A stretch of 64,000 nt of DNA from the NCBI RefSeq assembly GCF_965221685.1, contig NZ_OZ244907.1. One strand, given 5' to 3'. Under the pieces are notes generated by a model. That model saw only the letters and a list, made by a program, of their open reading frames with translations, made no database searches and was not told the DNA's origin. Both the position numbers and the translations under genes were made by a program. Below, in pieces: positions 25,627-34,214 of this stretch (within the stretch, counting starts at the first letter, position 1; each line of letters opens with the position of its first letter). The stretch is from Palauibacter sp022826685. Lineage in GTDB: Bacteria; Gemmatimonadota; Gemmatimonadetes; Palauibacterales; Palauibacteraceae.

Positions 25627-26988
25627 GTGAGCGACGTGAACGACAAGCCTTCCGTCTGGTTCCACACCTTCGGGTGCAAGGCGAATCAGTACGATACCGA
25701 GCGGATCCGTCAGGAGCTCGAACTCCGCGGGGCGGAGACGGCGCTCCACGCGGACGCGGCGGACATTGCCGTCATCAACACGTGCACCGTGACGAACCAG
25801 GCGGACGCGAACGCGAGGCGACTCGTGCGCCGGCTGCGCCGCCAACATCCGGATCTCCGCATCGTCGTCGCCGGCTGTTCCACCTCCTTTCGTGAAGCGG
25901 AGTATCACGCGCTGGAAGAAGTGGATGGCGTCGTACCCGGACACGATCCGTCCGCGGTCGCGCGACTCGTACCGCAACTGGGAGACTCCGGCGCGGCCGG
26001 TCCGGTCACGGCAGGCGTTTCCCACGCTTCGTCCGCCCCGCTGCAGCGGAATGCGCGCGGCACCCGGGCCTGGCTCAAGATCCAGGACGGGTGCGACCGG
26101 AAATGCTCGTTCTGCGCGACGCGGATCGCGCGCGGCGCTTCGGTCTCGCGCCCGGTAGACGACGTCGTGGCGGAGGCGGCGACGCTCGCCCGAGCGCACC
26201 CGGAACTCGTGCTCACCGGGATTCACATCGGCCACTACGGAAAGGATCTCCCCGCCGATTCGCGGCGCGATGGCCCGCGAACCTCCTCGAGTCTCGCGAC
26301 GCTGTGTGAACGGCTGCTCGAGGAAGTCCCCGTCCGCCTCCGCCTCTCCTCCATCGAGGCGACGGAAATCGACGACCGGCTCGTGGATCTGCTCGCGGCA
26401 TCGGATGGGCGCTTGGCCCCCCACCTGCACGTGCCGCTGCAGAGCGGGTCCGACCGCGTGCTTCGCCTCATGCGCCGCTGGCATACGCGGGAGGCGTATC
26501 GGGTCCGGGTGCTCGCGATCGCCGAGCGTCTGGGCGCCGTCGGCTCCGGCGCGTTCGGTCTCGGCGCGGACATCATCGTCGGGTTCCCCGGCGAGGGGGA
26601 GGAGGAGTTCGAGGAGACGCGGGCGCTCGTGGAGGAGTTGCCCTACACCTACCTGCACGTGTTCCCCTACTCGGTGCGGGACGGAACCGTGGCGGCGAGT
26701 CTCCCGGACCGGGTCACCGGCGACGTGGCGGCGGCCCGCTCGCGAACGTTGCGGGAGATCGGCCTCCGCAAGGGCCAGGCCTATTCGGAAACGCGCGCAG
26801 GGACCATGGCCGATGTCGTCGTGGAGGGCCGAGACGACCGCGTCGCCGGCGTGACGGGCGATTACCTGCGGGTCGAACTCGTCGGCGACGCAACCCCCGG
26901 CGATCGCTTCTCCGCGCGCCTGCGGGCGCGCGCCGGGCGTCTGACGGCCGAAGTGCCCGCCAACGCACCGGCGGCGGCCGCAGTCTGA
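25627..26988 (+). CDS. mtaB: tRNA t6A methylthiotransferase (MtaB-type)
   Basis: A 453-residue radical SAM methylthiotransferase. The N-terminal domain has TFGCKANQYDTERI with Cys17, Cys53 and Cys84 for the auxiliary 4Fe-4S cluster. The radical SAM cluster is C156-x3-C160-x2-C163 (CDRKCSFC). HLHVPLQSGSDRVLRLMRRWH and ADIIVGFPGEGEEEF follow in family order, and the C-terminal TRAM region binds RNA. MtaB converts t6A37 to ms2t6A37 in tRNAs reading ANN codons. The RH.Y-type MiaB signature is absent and the TFGCK.NQ.D start favours MtaB over MiaB or RimO. The start is GTG. Confidence 0.9.
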   Translation: MSDVNDKPSVWFHTFGCKANQYDTERIRQELELRGAETALHADAADIAVINTCTVTNQADANARRLVRRLRRQHPDLRIVVAGCSTSFREAEYHALEEVDGVVPGHDPSAVARLVPQLGDSGAAGPVTAGVSHASSAPLQRNARGTRAWLKIQDGCDRKCSFCATRIARGASVSRPVDDVVAEAATLARAHPELVLTGIHIGHYGKDLPADSRRDGPRTSSSLATLCERLLEEVPVRLRLSSIEATEIDDRLVDLLAASDGRLAPHLHVPLQSGSDRVLRLMRRWHTREAYRVRVLAIAERLGAVGSGAFGLGADIIVGFPGEGEEEFEETRALVEELPYTYLHVFPYSVRDGTVAASLPDRVTGDVAAARSRTLREIGLRKGQAYSETRAGTMADVVVEGRDDRVAGVTGDYLRVELVGDATPGDRFSARLRARAGRLTAEVPANAPAAAAV

Positions 26989-26998
26989 GGGCGGCGCT

Positions 26999-27859
26999 TC
27001 AGCTCTCCGCGCGTCCGGCCGGAACGGTGCGCGGGCTCACCAGCGACTCCCCGCCGTCGACGACGATCACCGCGCCCGTGATCCAGTCTCCGCCCGGTGA
27101 GCAGAGGAAGGTGATCATCCGCCCGATGTCGTGAGGGTGCCCAAGCCGCCCGGCCGGAATGAAACGCTCGGCGAACCCGGCGCCGGAGCGCACGCCGAAC
27201 ATGTCGACCTCCTCGCTTGGAGGAGCTTCGAACGCCTTCTTCACGCCCTCCGTCGGGATCGGACCCGGCGCCACGGCGTTCACGTTGATCCCGTCCCGCG
27301 CCCACTCGATGGCGAGCGTACGCGTGAGCGCGTCCACCCCCGCCTTGGCCGCCGTCGCGTGGGCCATGAGGGGCCAGCCCCGGTAATGCAGCGTCATCGA
27401 GATCGACACGATGCGCCCGTACCCCTGCTCGGCCATGACGGGATAGACCGCGCGACAGGCGTGGAAGGTGCCGAACAGATCGATCTCCACCACGGCGCGC
27501 CAACCGTTCGGCGACAGTTCCGCCGTCGGCGCGTAGAAATTACCCGCCGCGTTGTTCACGAGGATGTCGATGGACCCGAGTGCGTCCCGCGTCTCCCGCA
27601 CCGCGCGTTCGAGAGCCGCCGGGTCGCGCACGTCCCCGACGGTCGGGAGCGTCCGCACCCCGTGGGCCGAGGCGAGGCGCTCCGCCGCCTGCCCGACCCG
27701 CTCCTCGTTGCGGCTGAACACGCCCACGGAAGCGCCCGCCGCCGCGAGGCACTCCGCGATTCCGTACCCGATGCCGCTGCCGCCGCCCGTGATCAACGCG
27801 GTGCGGCCCGCGAGGACATCCGGTGCGAAGAGGCCGATACTTTCCGGTTTCTCGTCCAT
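26999..27859 (-). CDS. SDR oxidoreductase, 2,4-dienoyl-CoA reductase-like
   Basis: A 286-residue short-chain dehydrogenase. ALITGGGSGIGYGIAECLAAAGASVGVFSRNEE is the NADP(H) Rossmann start (TGxxxGIG); NNAAGNF and a lysine in AAKAGVDALTRTLAIEW follow. The classical YxxxK is replaced by HATAAK, as in 2,4-dienoyl-CoA and peroxisomal enoyl-CoA reductases, and PGPI..EG fits that group. It would act on unsaturated acyl-CoAs. It lies 10 bp after the proline dehydrogenase gene, so the two are probably co-transcribed. Confidence 0.85.
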   Translation of the reverse strand: MDEKPESIGLFAPDVLAGRTALITGGGSGIGYGIAECLAAAGASVGVFSRNEERVGQAAERLASAHGVRTLPTVGDVRDPAALERAVRETRDALGSIDILVNNAAGNFYAPTAELSPNGWRAVVEIDLFGTFHACRAVYPVMAEQGYGRIVSISMTLHYRGWPLMAHATAAKAGVDALTRTLAIEWARDGINVNAVAPGPIPTEGVKKAFEAPPSEEVDMFGVRSGAGFAERFIPAGRLGHPHDIGRMITFLCSPGGDWITGAVIVVDGGESLVSPRTVPAGRAES

Positions 27860-27869
27860 TCTCGCAGTC

Positions 27870-28796
27870 CTAACGGAACATGCTGCGGGCGACGAACCAT
27901 ATGTTCGCCGGCCGCTCGGCCAGGCGACGCATGTACCAGGGGAACCACGCCCCTCCGTAGCTGATCAGCACCCGCAGCGGGGTGCCGTTGCGCACGAGCC
28001 TCCTCTGCTCGCGCCGTCCGATCCCGTACAGCATCTCGATCTCGAACCGGCTGCCGTCGAGGCCCGCCGCCCGTGCGTCCGCGGAGAGCGGCCCGATCAT
28101 CGCCGGGTCGTGGGTCCCGAGCCCGAGGAATCCGTCCCCTCCGTTCCCGAGGTGGTCCACGAGGCGCCGCGCGAGGGCGAGGTAGCTCTCATCCACGTCG
28201 CGCTTGTCGGGGAAGGCGATCTCGGCCGGTTCCGCGTACGCGCCCTTCACGAGCCGGATGCGGGGGCAGAATTCCATGAGCGATTCGAGGTCGTCGGCCG
28301 TCCGTCTGAGGTAGGACTGGATGCAGAGGCCGACGTTCACATGCCGGTGCCGGACCGCGCGGTAGAGGGAGAGCGTCGCCTCCGTGTAGTACGACCCCTC
28401 CATGTCGATCCAGAGCGTGCCGTGACCCTCGGCGCGCGCCGCGAGTGCCCCGACGTTCTCGACCGCGAGTTCCGGGTCCTGGTCGAGTCCGAGGTGGGTG
28501 GGCTTGATCGAGACCTCCAGATCGAGCCCCATCTCCTCCGCCAGGTCCATCGCCCGCACGTACTCGGCGACGGACTCGCGGGTCTCCTCAGCGGTCTCGA
28601 CGTTCTCGCCCAGCGTGGTGACGAGAGTGGGAATGCCTTCCTCCCGCAAACCGGCCGCCTCACCGAGCGCGTCCTCCAGCTTCTCGCCCGGCATGAACTT
28701 GCGAACCGCGCGCCGCACGAAAGAGCGCTCCGGAAGGCGCTGCGAGAGCCACCGGTTCGTGGAAGCCCACAGCAGCGCCTTCCTCATCGCCTCCAT
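27870..28796 (-). CDS. Proline dehydrogenase (monofunctional)
   Basis: A 308-residue FAD-dependent proline dehydrogenase, the short monofunctional form. LEVSIKPTHLGLD, LWIDMEGSYYTEATL, VGLCIQSYLRRT, RIRLVKGAYAEPAEIAFPDKRDVDESY and FEIEMLYGIGRREQRRL match the TIM-barrel family in order, and the last helix carries the proline-binding RR..R residues. It oxidises proline to pyrroline-5-carboxylate and passes electrons to quinone. No P5C dehydrogenase is nearby; proC, the reverse biosynthetic step, lies at 44224. Upstream by 22 bp is a sulfocyanin-like gene. Confidence 0.92.
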   Translation of the reverse strand: MEAMRKALLWASTNRWLSQRLPERSFVRRAVRKFMPGEKLEDALGEAAGLREEGIPTLVTTLGENVETAEETRESVAEYVRAMDLAEEMGLDLEVSIKPTHLGLDQDPELAVENVGALAARAEGHGTLWIDMEGSYYTEATLSLYRAVRHRHVNVGLCIQSYLRRTADDLESLMEFCPRIRLVKGAYAEPAEIAFPDKRDVDESYLALARRLVDHLGNGGDGFLGLGTHDPAMIGPLSADARAAGLDGSRFEIEMLYGIGRREQRRLVRNGTPLRVLISYGGAWFPWYMRRLAERPANIWFVARSMFR

Positions 28797-28818
28797 CCCC
28801 GGACCGACCCTCGCCCCG

Positions 28819-29409
28819 CTAGCTCCGCACCCCGGACTCGCCCGACTCGGAGACGTCGAACCCGATCCACATCCCCGTGACCGCGTGAGCCGGAACGGGG
28901 CACACGAGCGCGTACTCGCCGGCCGTGGAAGCCGTGAAGCTGATGCTCTCGGTACCGCCGCCGGGGGCCGTGGCCTCCGTCATCGAGGTCGCGTTCGTCG
29001 TAATCGCGCCATCGAAGACCGGCGTGGCGTCATCGAAGATCGGAGGGTAGCTCGCCGCCCGCTCGAGGACACCGACGCTGTGATAGTTGACCGGGTCCCG
29101 GTTCTCGAAGTTGAGCGTGACGGCGTATCCGGCAGGCACGACGACCGTCGCATCGCCGTTCGCGTAGCCGTTGAAGTTCCAGCGGTTGTTCGCGTCCGTC
29201 GAGCCGGCGACGAGATCGATCGTGACGGTGCGCGCGCCGTCGTCCACCGAGATCCAGTCCACGGCCATGGGCCCCGAAGCCGTCGCGGCGGCCTCCGCGG
29301 CGGGAGCCGGGGCGGGGGCCGGCGCCGGCGACGGCTGGTCACTCTCGCCGCCGCCGCATCCGAAGAGGACGAAGGCGCCCAGGGTGAGTCGTGTCGATCG
29401 CTTCATCAT
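28819..29409 (-). CDS. Sulfocyanin-like blue copper lipoprotein
   Basis: A 196-residue lipoprotein with a signal ending FVLFGCGGG, a Pro/Ala linker (about 30-50) and a cupredoxin domain. WNFNGYANGDATVVVPAGYAVTLNFENRD and NYHSVGV (Cu His) match sulfocyanin. YALVCPVPAHAVTGMW gives Cys-x4-His-x4-Met, the remaining type 1 copper ligands. It would carry single electrons outside the inner membrane. As first gene of the operon with proline dehydrogenase and the SDR, it might accept electrons from a dehydrogenase, but that link is inference. ATGATG start with GGAG eight bases upstream. Confidence 0.85.
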   Translation of the reverse strand: MMKRSTRLTLGAFVLFGCGGGESDQPSPAPAPAPAPAAEAAATASGPMAVDWISVDDGARTVTIDLVAGSTDANNRWNFNGYANGDATVVVPAGYAVTLNFENRDPVNYHSVGVLERAASYPPIFDDATPVFDGAITTNATSMTEATAPGGGTESISFTASTAGEYALVCPVPAHAVTGMWIGFDVSESGESGVRS

Positions 29410-29657
29410 TCTATTCGCTCCAGAGTTCTTCTGATGAGATTCACAAGACATGCGAAGGAGGCGCGTCCCCCGGCCCGTCGCGTTCCTGCGGCGTTCGTGC
29501 CGGGCTGAGCGCCCGGAATATACAGGATCTCGATCCTCCGGCTACGGCCGTGCGCGTCGGTGAAAGCGCCCGGAAACTGGCGCGAGCCCCGGGTGCGCCC
29601 CATACTAGCCCATTCAGGCGATTCCGGGGGATCCCCGTTCGATGATCGCCACGACCT

Positions 29658-31076
29658 TTGCGCCGGCCAGAAGTTCCGCAGGCGCGAGATCCGTTCTCCG
29701 ACCGACATGCATTGACGAACAACACATCACAGCCTCGTGGCGGCTCCCCGCGCGGGGGCGGAGGCCAACCCGGTGGCAAGGGGCAGCCCAAGGGCCGGGG
29801 GAAGGGGCCGGGTGGCCGCGGGGGCAAGGGCCGGAACCGGCGGCGCCGTTCACGCGGACGCCGCAACCGGGGAGGAAAGGGGCCCCGCCAGCCGCGGCCT
29901 GACCAGCAGGATGCGGCCGCCGAAGTTCCGGAGGGTCCGAAGGACGGCTACCTGGGACTCATCGAACGGCTCGGCAACGGCACAGGGTTCATCCGCCGCC
30001 AGCACGCCGGGTACACCCCGAGCGACGACGACATCTACGTGAGTCCAAAAATCGTTTCCCGCTACGATCTGCGGACGGGAGACGAGATCTGCGGCCAGGC
30101 CGGCCGTCCGCCCCGCCCCGGCAAGAGCCCCCCGCTCCGGTATCTTCACACCGTCAACGGCACCCCCCCGGACCAACTCGGCCGACGCCGACAGTTCGAC
30201 CGCCTGAGCGCGATGCATCCCGACCGGCGCTTGCAACTGGAGTGCGGGCTCGAGCGCCGCGGACAGCCCGACTACACCAATCGGATCATCGATCTCATCT
30301 GCCCCATGGGGATGGGTCAGCGATCTCTCATCGTCGCGCCCGCCAAGGCCGGGAAGACGATGGTCCTGCAGGCGATCGCCGAGGGCATCTCGAAGAACCA
30401 CCCCGACTCCACGATCCTCATCCTCCTCGTCGACGAGCGTCCGGAGGAAGTGACGGAGATGGAAGCGACGGGACTCGGCGAGGTCACCGCCTCGAGCTTC
30501 GACCACCGGGCCGAGCGTCACGTACAGGTTGCCGAGATCACGCTCGAGCGGGCGCGGCGCCTCGCGGAGATGGGACAGGACGTCGTCCTCATCCTCGATT
30601 CCATCACGCGGCTGGCGCGGGCGTACAACACGACGGAGGAGGGAAGCGGCCGCACGCTCACGGGCGGCATCGACGCGAACTCCCTCGAGAAGCCGAAACG
30701 CTTCTTCGGCAGCGCGCGCTGCGTCCCGGAGAGCAAGGGCGGCGGATCGCTGACGATCATCGCGACGGCGCTCGTCGACACCGGCTCCCGCATGGACCAG
30801 GTGATCTTCGAGGAGTTCAAGGGGACGGGGAACAGCGAACTCGTCCTCGACCGGGATATTTCCGACCGCCGGATCTTCCCGGCGATCGATCTCAACTCCA
30901 GCGCCACGCGACGTGAGGAACGTCTGATGAACGACGATGAACTCCTCGTCGCCCAGGCGATGCGGCGCGAACTCAGCACCTATCCGCCCGTCGAGGCCAT
31001 GCAGGAAGTCCTCGGCCTCATGCGGCAGACGGATTCGAACGAAGAACTCGTTTCGAAGCTGCGCCAGCGGATCTAG
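29658..31076 (+). CDS. rho: Transcription termination factor Rho
   Basis: A Rho helicase of up to 472 residues. Residues about 20-90 are a basic Gly/Arg-rich disordered stretch in place of the usual Rho N-terminal helical domain. The cold-shock RNA-binding domain follows (GYLGLIERLGNGTGFIRR), then the hexameric ATPase: P-loop VAPAKAGKT, VDERPEEVTEM, DSITRLARAYN and the Q/R-loop region GRTLTGGIDANSLEKPKRFFG. It ends terminating transcripts by RNA-driven translocation. Only TTG codons fit as starts (29658 or 29712); neither has a clear ribosome site. The stop lies inside a CTAGC heptamer repeat. Confidence 0.93.
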   Translation: MRRPEVPQARDPFSDRHALTNNTSQPRGGSPRGGGGQPGGKGQPKGRGKGPGGRGGKGRNRRRRSRGRRNRGGKGPRQPRPDQQDAAAEVPEGPKDGYLGLIERLGNGTGFIRRQHAGYTPSDDDIYVSPKIVSRYDLRTGDEICGQAGRPPRPGKSPPLRYLHTVNGTPPDQLGRRRQFDRLSAMHPDRRLQLECGLERRGQPDYTNRIIDLICPMGMGQRSLIVAPAKAGKTMVLQAIAEGISKNHPDSTILILLVDERPEEVTEMEATGLGEVTASSFDHRAERHVQVAEITLERARRLAEMGQDVVLILDSITRLARAYNTTEEGSGRTLTGGIDANSLEKPKRFFGSARCVPESKGGGSLTIIATALVDTGSRMDQVIFEEFKGTGNSELVLDRDISDRRIFPAIDLNSSATRREERLMNDDELLVAQAMRRELSTYPPVEAMQEVLGLMRQTDSNEELVSKLRQRI

Positions 31077-31099
31077 CAGCTAGCAGCTAGCGGCTAGCC
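31073..31099. repeat. Tandem CTAGC(A/G)G heptamers at a convergent gene end
   Basis: Nearly four copies of the 7-mer CTAGCAG or CTAGCGG lie end to end. The TAG stops of rho (plus) and of the methyltransferase gene (minus) both fall inside the repeat. Confidence 0.6.
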
Positions 31100-31909
31100 T
31101 TCCGCCTCCGCCTCCGCCTCCGCGCGCTCGCGGGCGCGCTTCTTCTCTCTCCGGGCGAAGTTCAGCACCTCGTACGCCACCGCGAGGATAAGGCCGAGTT
31201 CGCGCCGGTCGAGGTCCGCGCGCTGAAAGACGTTTCGGAAGCTCCGCATCTTCGGCGCCGGGTCGATGCCGTGGAAGAGGCCGACCTCCTCCATCGCCCG
31301 CTCCCAGATATCGAAGAACTCTTCCAGCTCGCCGTGCAGGGCCGGCGGGGTCCGGCGGCGCCTCTTGCCCTCCAGATCGCGCCCCTCCCAGTCGGCCGGG
31401 CCCAGCGCCGCTTTCCGCAGTTCGTAGAGAATGATGACGGCCGCGTGGGCGAGGTTCATCGACGTGTGGTCGGGGTTCGTCGGGATGCACACGAGGCCGT
31501 GGCAGAGGTCGAGCGCCTCGTTGGAGAGCCCCCGATCCTCGCGACCGAAGACGACGGCGAGTCTCCCCTCGCGCCCACCGGCGGGGCTCGTGAATTCCGT
31601 CGCGGCGCCCTCGGGACTCCACCACTCGTGGCGGGTGGAACGGCGGCGGGCGGTCGCCCCGAGCACGTAGCTCGCATCGGCGAGTGCGGAGGGGAGATCG
31701 TCGAAGATGCGGATGCGCTCCACGACATCCTCCGTGTCGTGCGCGATACCGGTGATGCGCCACGCATCGAACTCCGCGGGGTTCACGAGCCGAAGACGCG
31801 AAAGACCCATGTTCTTCATCGCGCGAATCACGAGCGCGACGTTGACGACATCCTGCGGCTCGTGGAGGACGATGCACGTCCGGTCGAGCCGTGCGCGGCC
31901 CTCGCTCAC
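31094..31909 (-). CDS. SpoU/TrmH-family RNA 2'-O-methyltransferase (TrmJ-like)
   Basis: A 271-residue SPOUT methyltransferase. RTCIVLHEPQDVVNVALVIRAMKNMGLSRLRLVNP is motif 1 with the start typical of TrmJ; LAVVFGREDRGLSNEALDLCHGLVCIPTNPDHTSMNLAHAAVIILYELR contains the knot motifs 2 and 3 that bind S-adenosylmethionine. The C-terminal part is Lys/Arg/Glu-rich. TrmJ methylates ribose 32 in the tRNA anticodon loop; the exact target here is not proven. The GTG start overlaps the stop of the upstream zinc-ribbon gene (GTGA), so expression is coupled. Confidence 0.85.
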   Translation of the reverse strand: MSEGRARLDRTCIVLHEPQDVVNVALVIRAMKNMGLSRLRLVNPAEFDAWRITGIAHDTEDVVERIRIFDDLPSALADASYVLGATARRRSTRHEWWSPEGAATEFTSPAGGREGRLAVVFGREDRGLSNEALDLCHGLVCIPTNPDHTSMNLAHAAVIILYELRKAALGPADWEGRDLEGKRRRRTPPALHGELEEFFDIWERAMEEVGLFHGIDPAPKMRSFRNVFQRADLDRRELGLILAVAYEVLNFARREKKRARERAEAEAEAEG

Positions 31910-32259
31910 TTCCGGGTCAGACCCTCCGGGCGCGAGCCCTTCCACTTGCGGCCGCGGCGCGGCCGGAGCGCCGGATAGCCCGTCTCGCCGCAGGCGGGGC
32001 AGGTCTCGGTGTAGGCGCCGATCGCGTCGCCGCAGACCGCGCAGTGCACGCCTGTCTCGTTCGGTGCGAACGACAGAGGCGCGCCGCACGTCTGGCACGT
32101 CTGATCGGACCGCCCCACCGGATCGCCGCACTCCGGGCAGTCGACCCGGGTGTCGTTGCGCTGATCGCCGATCGGATCCTCCTCCTCGCGCGTCCTCTCC
32201 GGGCACCGCGGGTCGGGTGGCGGTAACTTGGTCGGAAACCCGGCCGTGCCGCGGGACAC
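31906..32259 (-). CDS. Double zinc-ribbon protein
   Basis: A small protein of about 117 residues with four CxxC knuckles: CPECG, CQTCG, CAVCG and CPACG, spaced as two zinc ribbons. The basic tail (RPRRGRKWKGSRPEG) suggests nucleic-acid contact. Its stop overlaps the GTG of the TrmH-type methyltransferase, so it may assist that enzyme or ribosomal RNA handling; this is inference. The start is weak: no ATG occurs in frame, and GTG 32259 is the first plausible codon; an ATC at a GGAGGA box nearer the first knuckle cannot be excluded. Divergent from the VTT gene. Confidence 0.6.
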   Translation of the reverse strand: MSRGTAGFPTKLPPPDPRCPERTREEEDPIGDQRNDTRVDCPECGDPVGRSDQTCQTCGAPLSFAPNETGVHCAVCGDAIGAYTETCPACGETGYPALRPRRGRKWKGSRPEGLTRK

Positions 32260-32280
32260 AAAGCTACGGCGGAGAGCGGT

Positions 32281-32910
32281 TTGCGACAGGATCAGATCGA
32301 CACACGCATCGGTCCGCCGGTCTGGATCTGCGGCGGACTGATGATCGCGATCGGCATCACGACGTCGATCCTCCTCCTGCGCGACTTCGAGTCCGACAGC
32401 TACCTGTATCTCGCCTTCTACTCCATCCCGGCGAACACGGCGATTTCCGTCTTCCCTCACGAGCCGGTCCTCATCTACTTCGGGAAGGTCGCGGACCTGT
32501 GGCTCGCCGCGGCGTGGGCCACGCTCGGTACCGCCATTGCGGGGGTCATGGACCACCTCGTCTTCGTCCCCCTCCTGAACCTGCGGAACATCCGGGCGTA
32601 CAAGCGCAAGAGGTTCTACCGGAAGGCGATCTCCTGGTTCATGAGGTGGCCCTTCGCGACCATCGTGGCGACCGGCTTCGCGCCCATCCCCTTCTTCCCC
32701 TTCAAGTTCCTCGCATTCTCGATCCAGTACCCCATGTGGAAGTGGGTGGCGGCGCTGGTGGTCGCCCGTTTTCCCCGTTATTACCTTCTCGCTCTCCTCG
32801 GGGCGACGATTCCGATCCCGAACTGGGTGCTGATCGCCTGCGTCGCCGTGGTCTTCGCGCTGTACCTCGTGAAGGCCATCCCCGCGGGGTACAAGCGTTG
32901 GAGGGGTTGA
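32281..32910 (+). CDS. VTT/DedA-like membrane protein
   Basis: A 209-residue inner-membrane protein with about five hydrophobic segments. YSIPANTAISVFPHEPVLIYFGK and GFAPIPFFPFKFLAFSIQYP resemble the conserved reentrant loops of VTT (DedA/SNARE-associated) proteins, and RFPRYYLLALLGA matches their R/G signature near the end. VTT proteins move lipids across membranes. The start is TTG, with GGAG seven bases upstream. The radical SAM gene begins 4 bp after the stop, so the two form one unit. Confidence 0.72.
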   Translation: MRQDQIDTRIGPPVWICGGLMIAIGITTSILLLRDFESDSYLYLAFYSIPANTAISVFPHEPVLIYFGKVADLWLAAAWATLGTAIAGVMDHLVFVPLLNLRNIRAYKRKRFYRKAISWFMRWPFATIVATGFAPIPFFPFKFLAFSIQYPMWKWVAALVVARFPRYYLLALLGATIPIPNWVLIACVAVVFALYLVKAIPAGYKRWRG

Positions 32911-32914
32911 TCGG

Positions 32915-33919
32915 ATGCCGAACATCTCCGGAGCCATGGCCGCACGCATGCTCGCGCGGGGCATCCGCAACCGGATTCAGAACAAGCCGCTCTCCGTCTC
33001 GTTCGAGATCACGCACGCCTGCACGGCGAACTGCTGGCACTGCAACTGGGGCGGACCGATCAAGGAGGAGCGCCTCGGGGCCGCGGACTACGCGGCGATC
33101 TGCCGGGAGCTTCGCCCCGTCGTGTCGCACGCTTCAGGAGGGGAACCGCTCGCGCGCGGCGATGTGTACGACATCGTCGACGCGATGACGAACGAGGGCG
33201 GGCTGCCCTGGATGATCGTGGTCACGAACGCGTCGAACCTCACGCCGGAACGCTTCTTCCGTCTCAAGGACAGCGGGATGCACCAGTTGTCCACCTCGCT
33301 CGACTTCCCGGACGAGAGGCACGACGATTTCCGCCGCATTCCCGGACTGTTCGACCGCATGGCCCGCGTGGTTCCCGAGATCCGCCGCCAGAGCACGGAC
33401 ACGGACGACATCCTGCTCAACGTGTGCATCACCGCGTGGAACTACCGGGACATCGGAGACATGGTGCGCGTCGCGAAGGACTGGGGCGTGCCGATCAACT
33501 TCTCCGTCTATACGCACCTGAGGGTGCAGGACCGGGACGGGCTCATCGAGGGGGATGGGCTGGACGGACTGGCGGACAGCTTGCAGGAGGTCATCGACCT
33601 CCGTAACGCCGGGTATCCGGTCTACACGACGCCCCGCGTGCTGTGGAAGTTCCACCGGTTTCTGACGGAGGGAGGGATCCCGGGGTGCCAGGCGGGACGC
33701 CGCTTCCTCGTCATCAACCCGGACGGAAGGCTCACGCCGTGCGCGATGGTGATGGCGTACTTCGACCGGCAGGAGGACATGCTGGAGAAGTTCACGAAGC
33801 AGAACACCTGCGAGCAGTGCTACATCTCCACGCGCGCCAACACGGAGAAGAGCTTCAGGGAGTTGGTGCAGGACAACTCGGACGCCTTCTTCAAGCTGCT
33901 CACTCCATGGCGTGCCTGA
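32915..33919 (+). CDS. Radical SAM enzyme with C-terminal cysteine cluster
   Basis: A 334-residue radical SAM protein. The cluster motif is CTANCWHC near residue 31 (CxxxCxxC). SGGEPLARGDVYDIVDAM supplies the SAM-contacting GGEP. The C-terminal part holds CQAGRRFLVINPDGRLTPCAMV and NTCEQCYIS, a SPASM/Twitch-like auxiliary cluster site. SPASM enzymes modify peptides or small molecules, while HpnH-like ones act in hopanoid synthesis; which applies is not clear. Pairing with a VTT lipid-transport-type membrane protein would fit a lipid-related substrate. GGAGG precedes the ATG by about ten bases. Confidence 0.82.
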   Translation: MPNISGAMAARMLARGIRNRIQNKPLSVSFEITHACTANCWHCNWGGPIKEERLGAADYAAICRELRPVVSHASGGEPLARGDVYDIVDAMTNEGGLPWMIVVTNASNLTPERFFRLKDSGMHQLSTSLDFPDERHDDFRRIPGLFDRMARVVPEIRRQSTDTDDILLNVCITAWNYRDIGDMVRVAKDWGVPINFSVYTHLRVQDRDGLIEGDGLDGLADSLQEVIDLRNAGYPVYTTPRVLWKFHRFLTEGGIPGCQAGRRFLVINPDGRLTPCAMVMAYFDRQEDMLEKFTKQNTCEQCYISTRANTEKSFRELVQDNSDAFFKLLTPWRA

Positions 33920-34013
33920 GCACCGCGCCGCCACCGCGTGCCGTGGTGGCCGCGGCTTTGACACGCGACGGGGTGGCGGGGTAGAATCGCTGGCCCCCGT
34001 GAGGGGGCCGTCC

Positions 34014-34087
34014 GGGGCGGTAGCTCAGCTGGCCAGAGCGCTGCGTTCACATCGCAGAAGTCGGGGGTTCAAGTCCCTCCCGCCCCA
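34014..34087 (+). tRNA. tRNA-Val (CAC)
   Basis: A 74-nt cloverleaf with acceptor GGGGCGG/CCGCCCC, TAGCTCAGCTGG D-arm and TTCAAGT T-loop. The anticodon stem CTGCG/CGCAG closes the loop TTCACAT, giving anticodon CAC. CCA is not encoded. Confidence 0.95.
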
Positions 34088-34117
34088 TCAGAAACACCGT
34101 AGCAGACACGGCAGCGC

Positions 34118-34190
<73 letters not shown>

Positions 34191-34214
34191 TCCTCGCCCG
34201 TCGCCGGGCTCCGC

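Noticed and set aside
31910..32206. N-terminal extension of the TrmH-type methyltransferase frame
   Set aside because: The extension lies in the frame shadow of the zinc-ribbon gene, whose four CxxC motifs show which frame is coding; the GTG at 31909 begins the conserved part.
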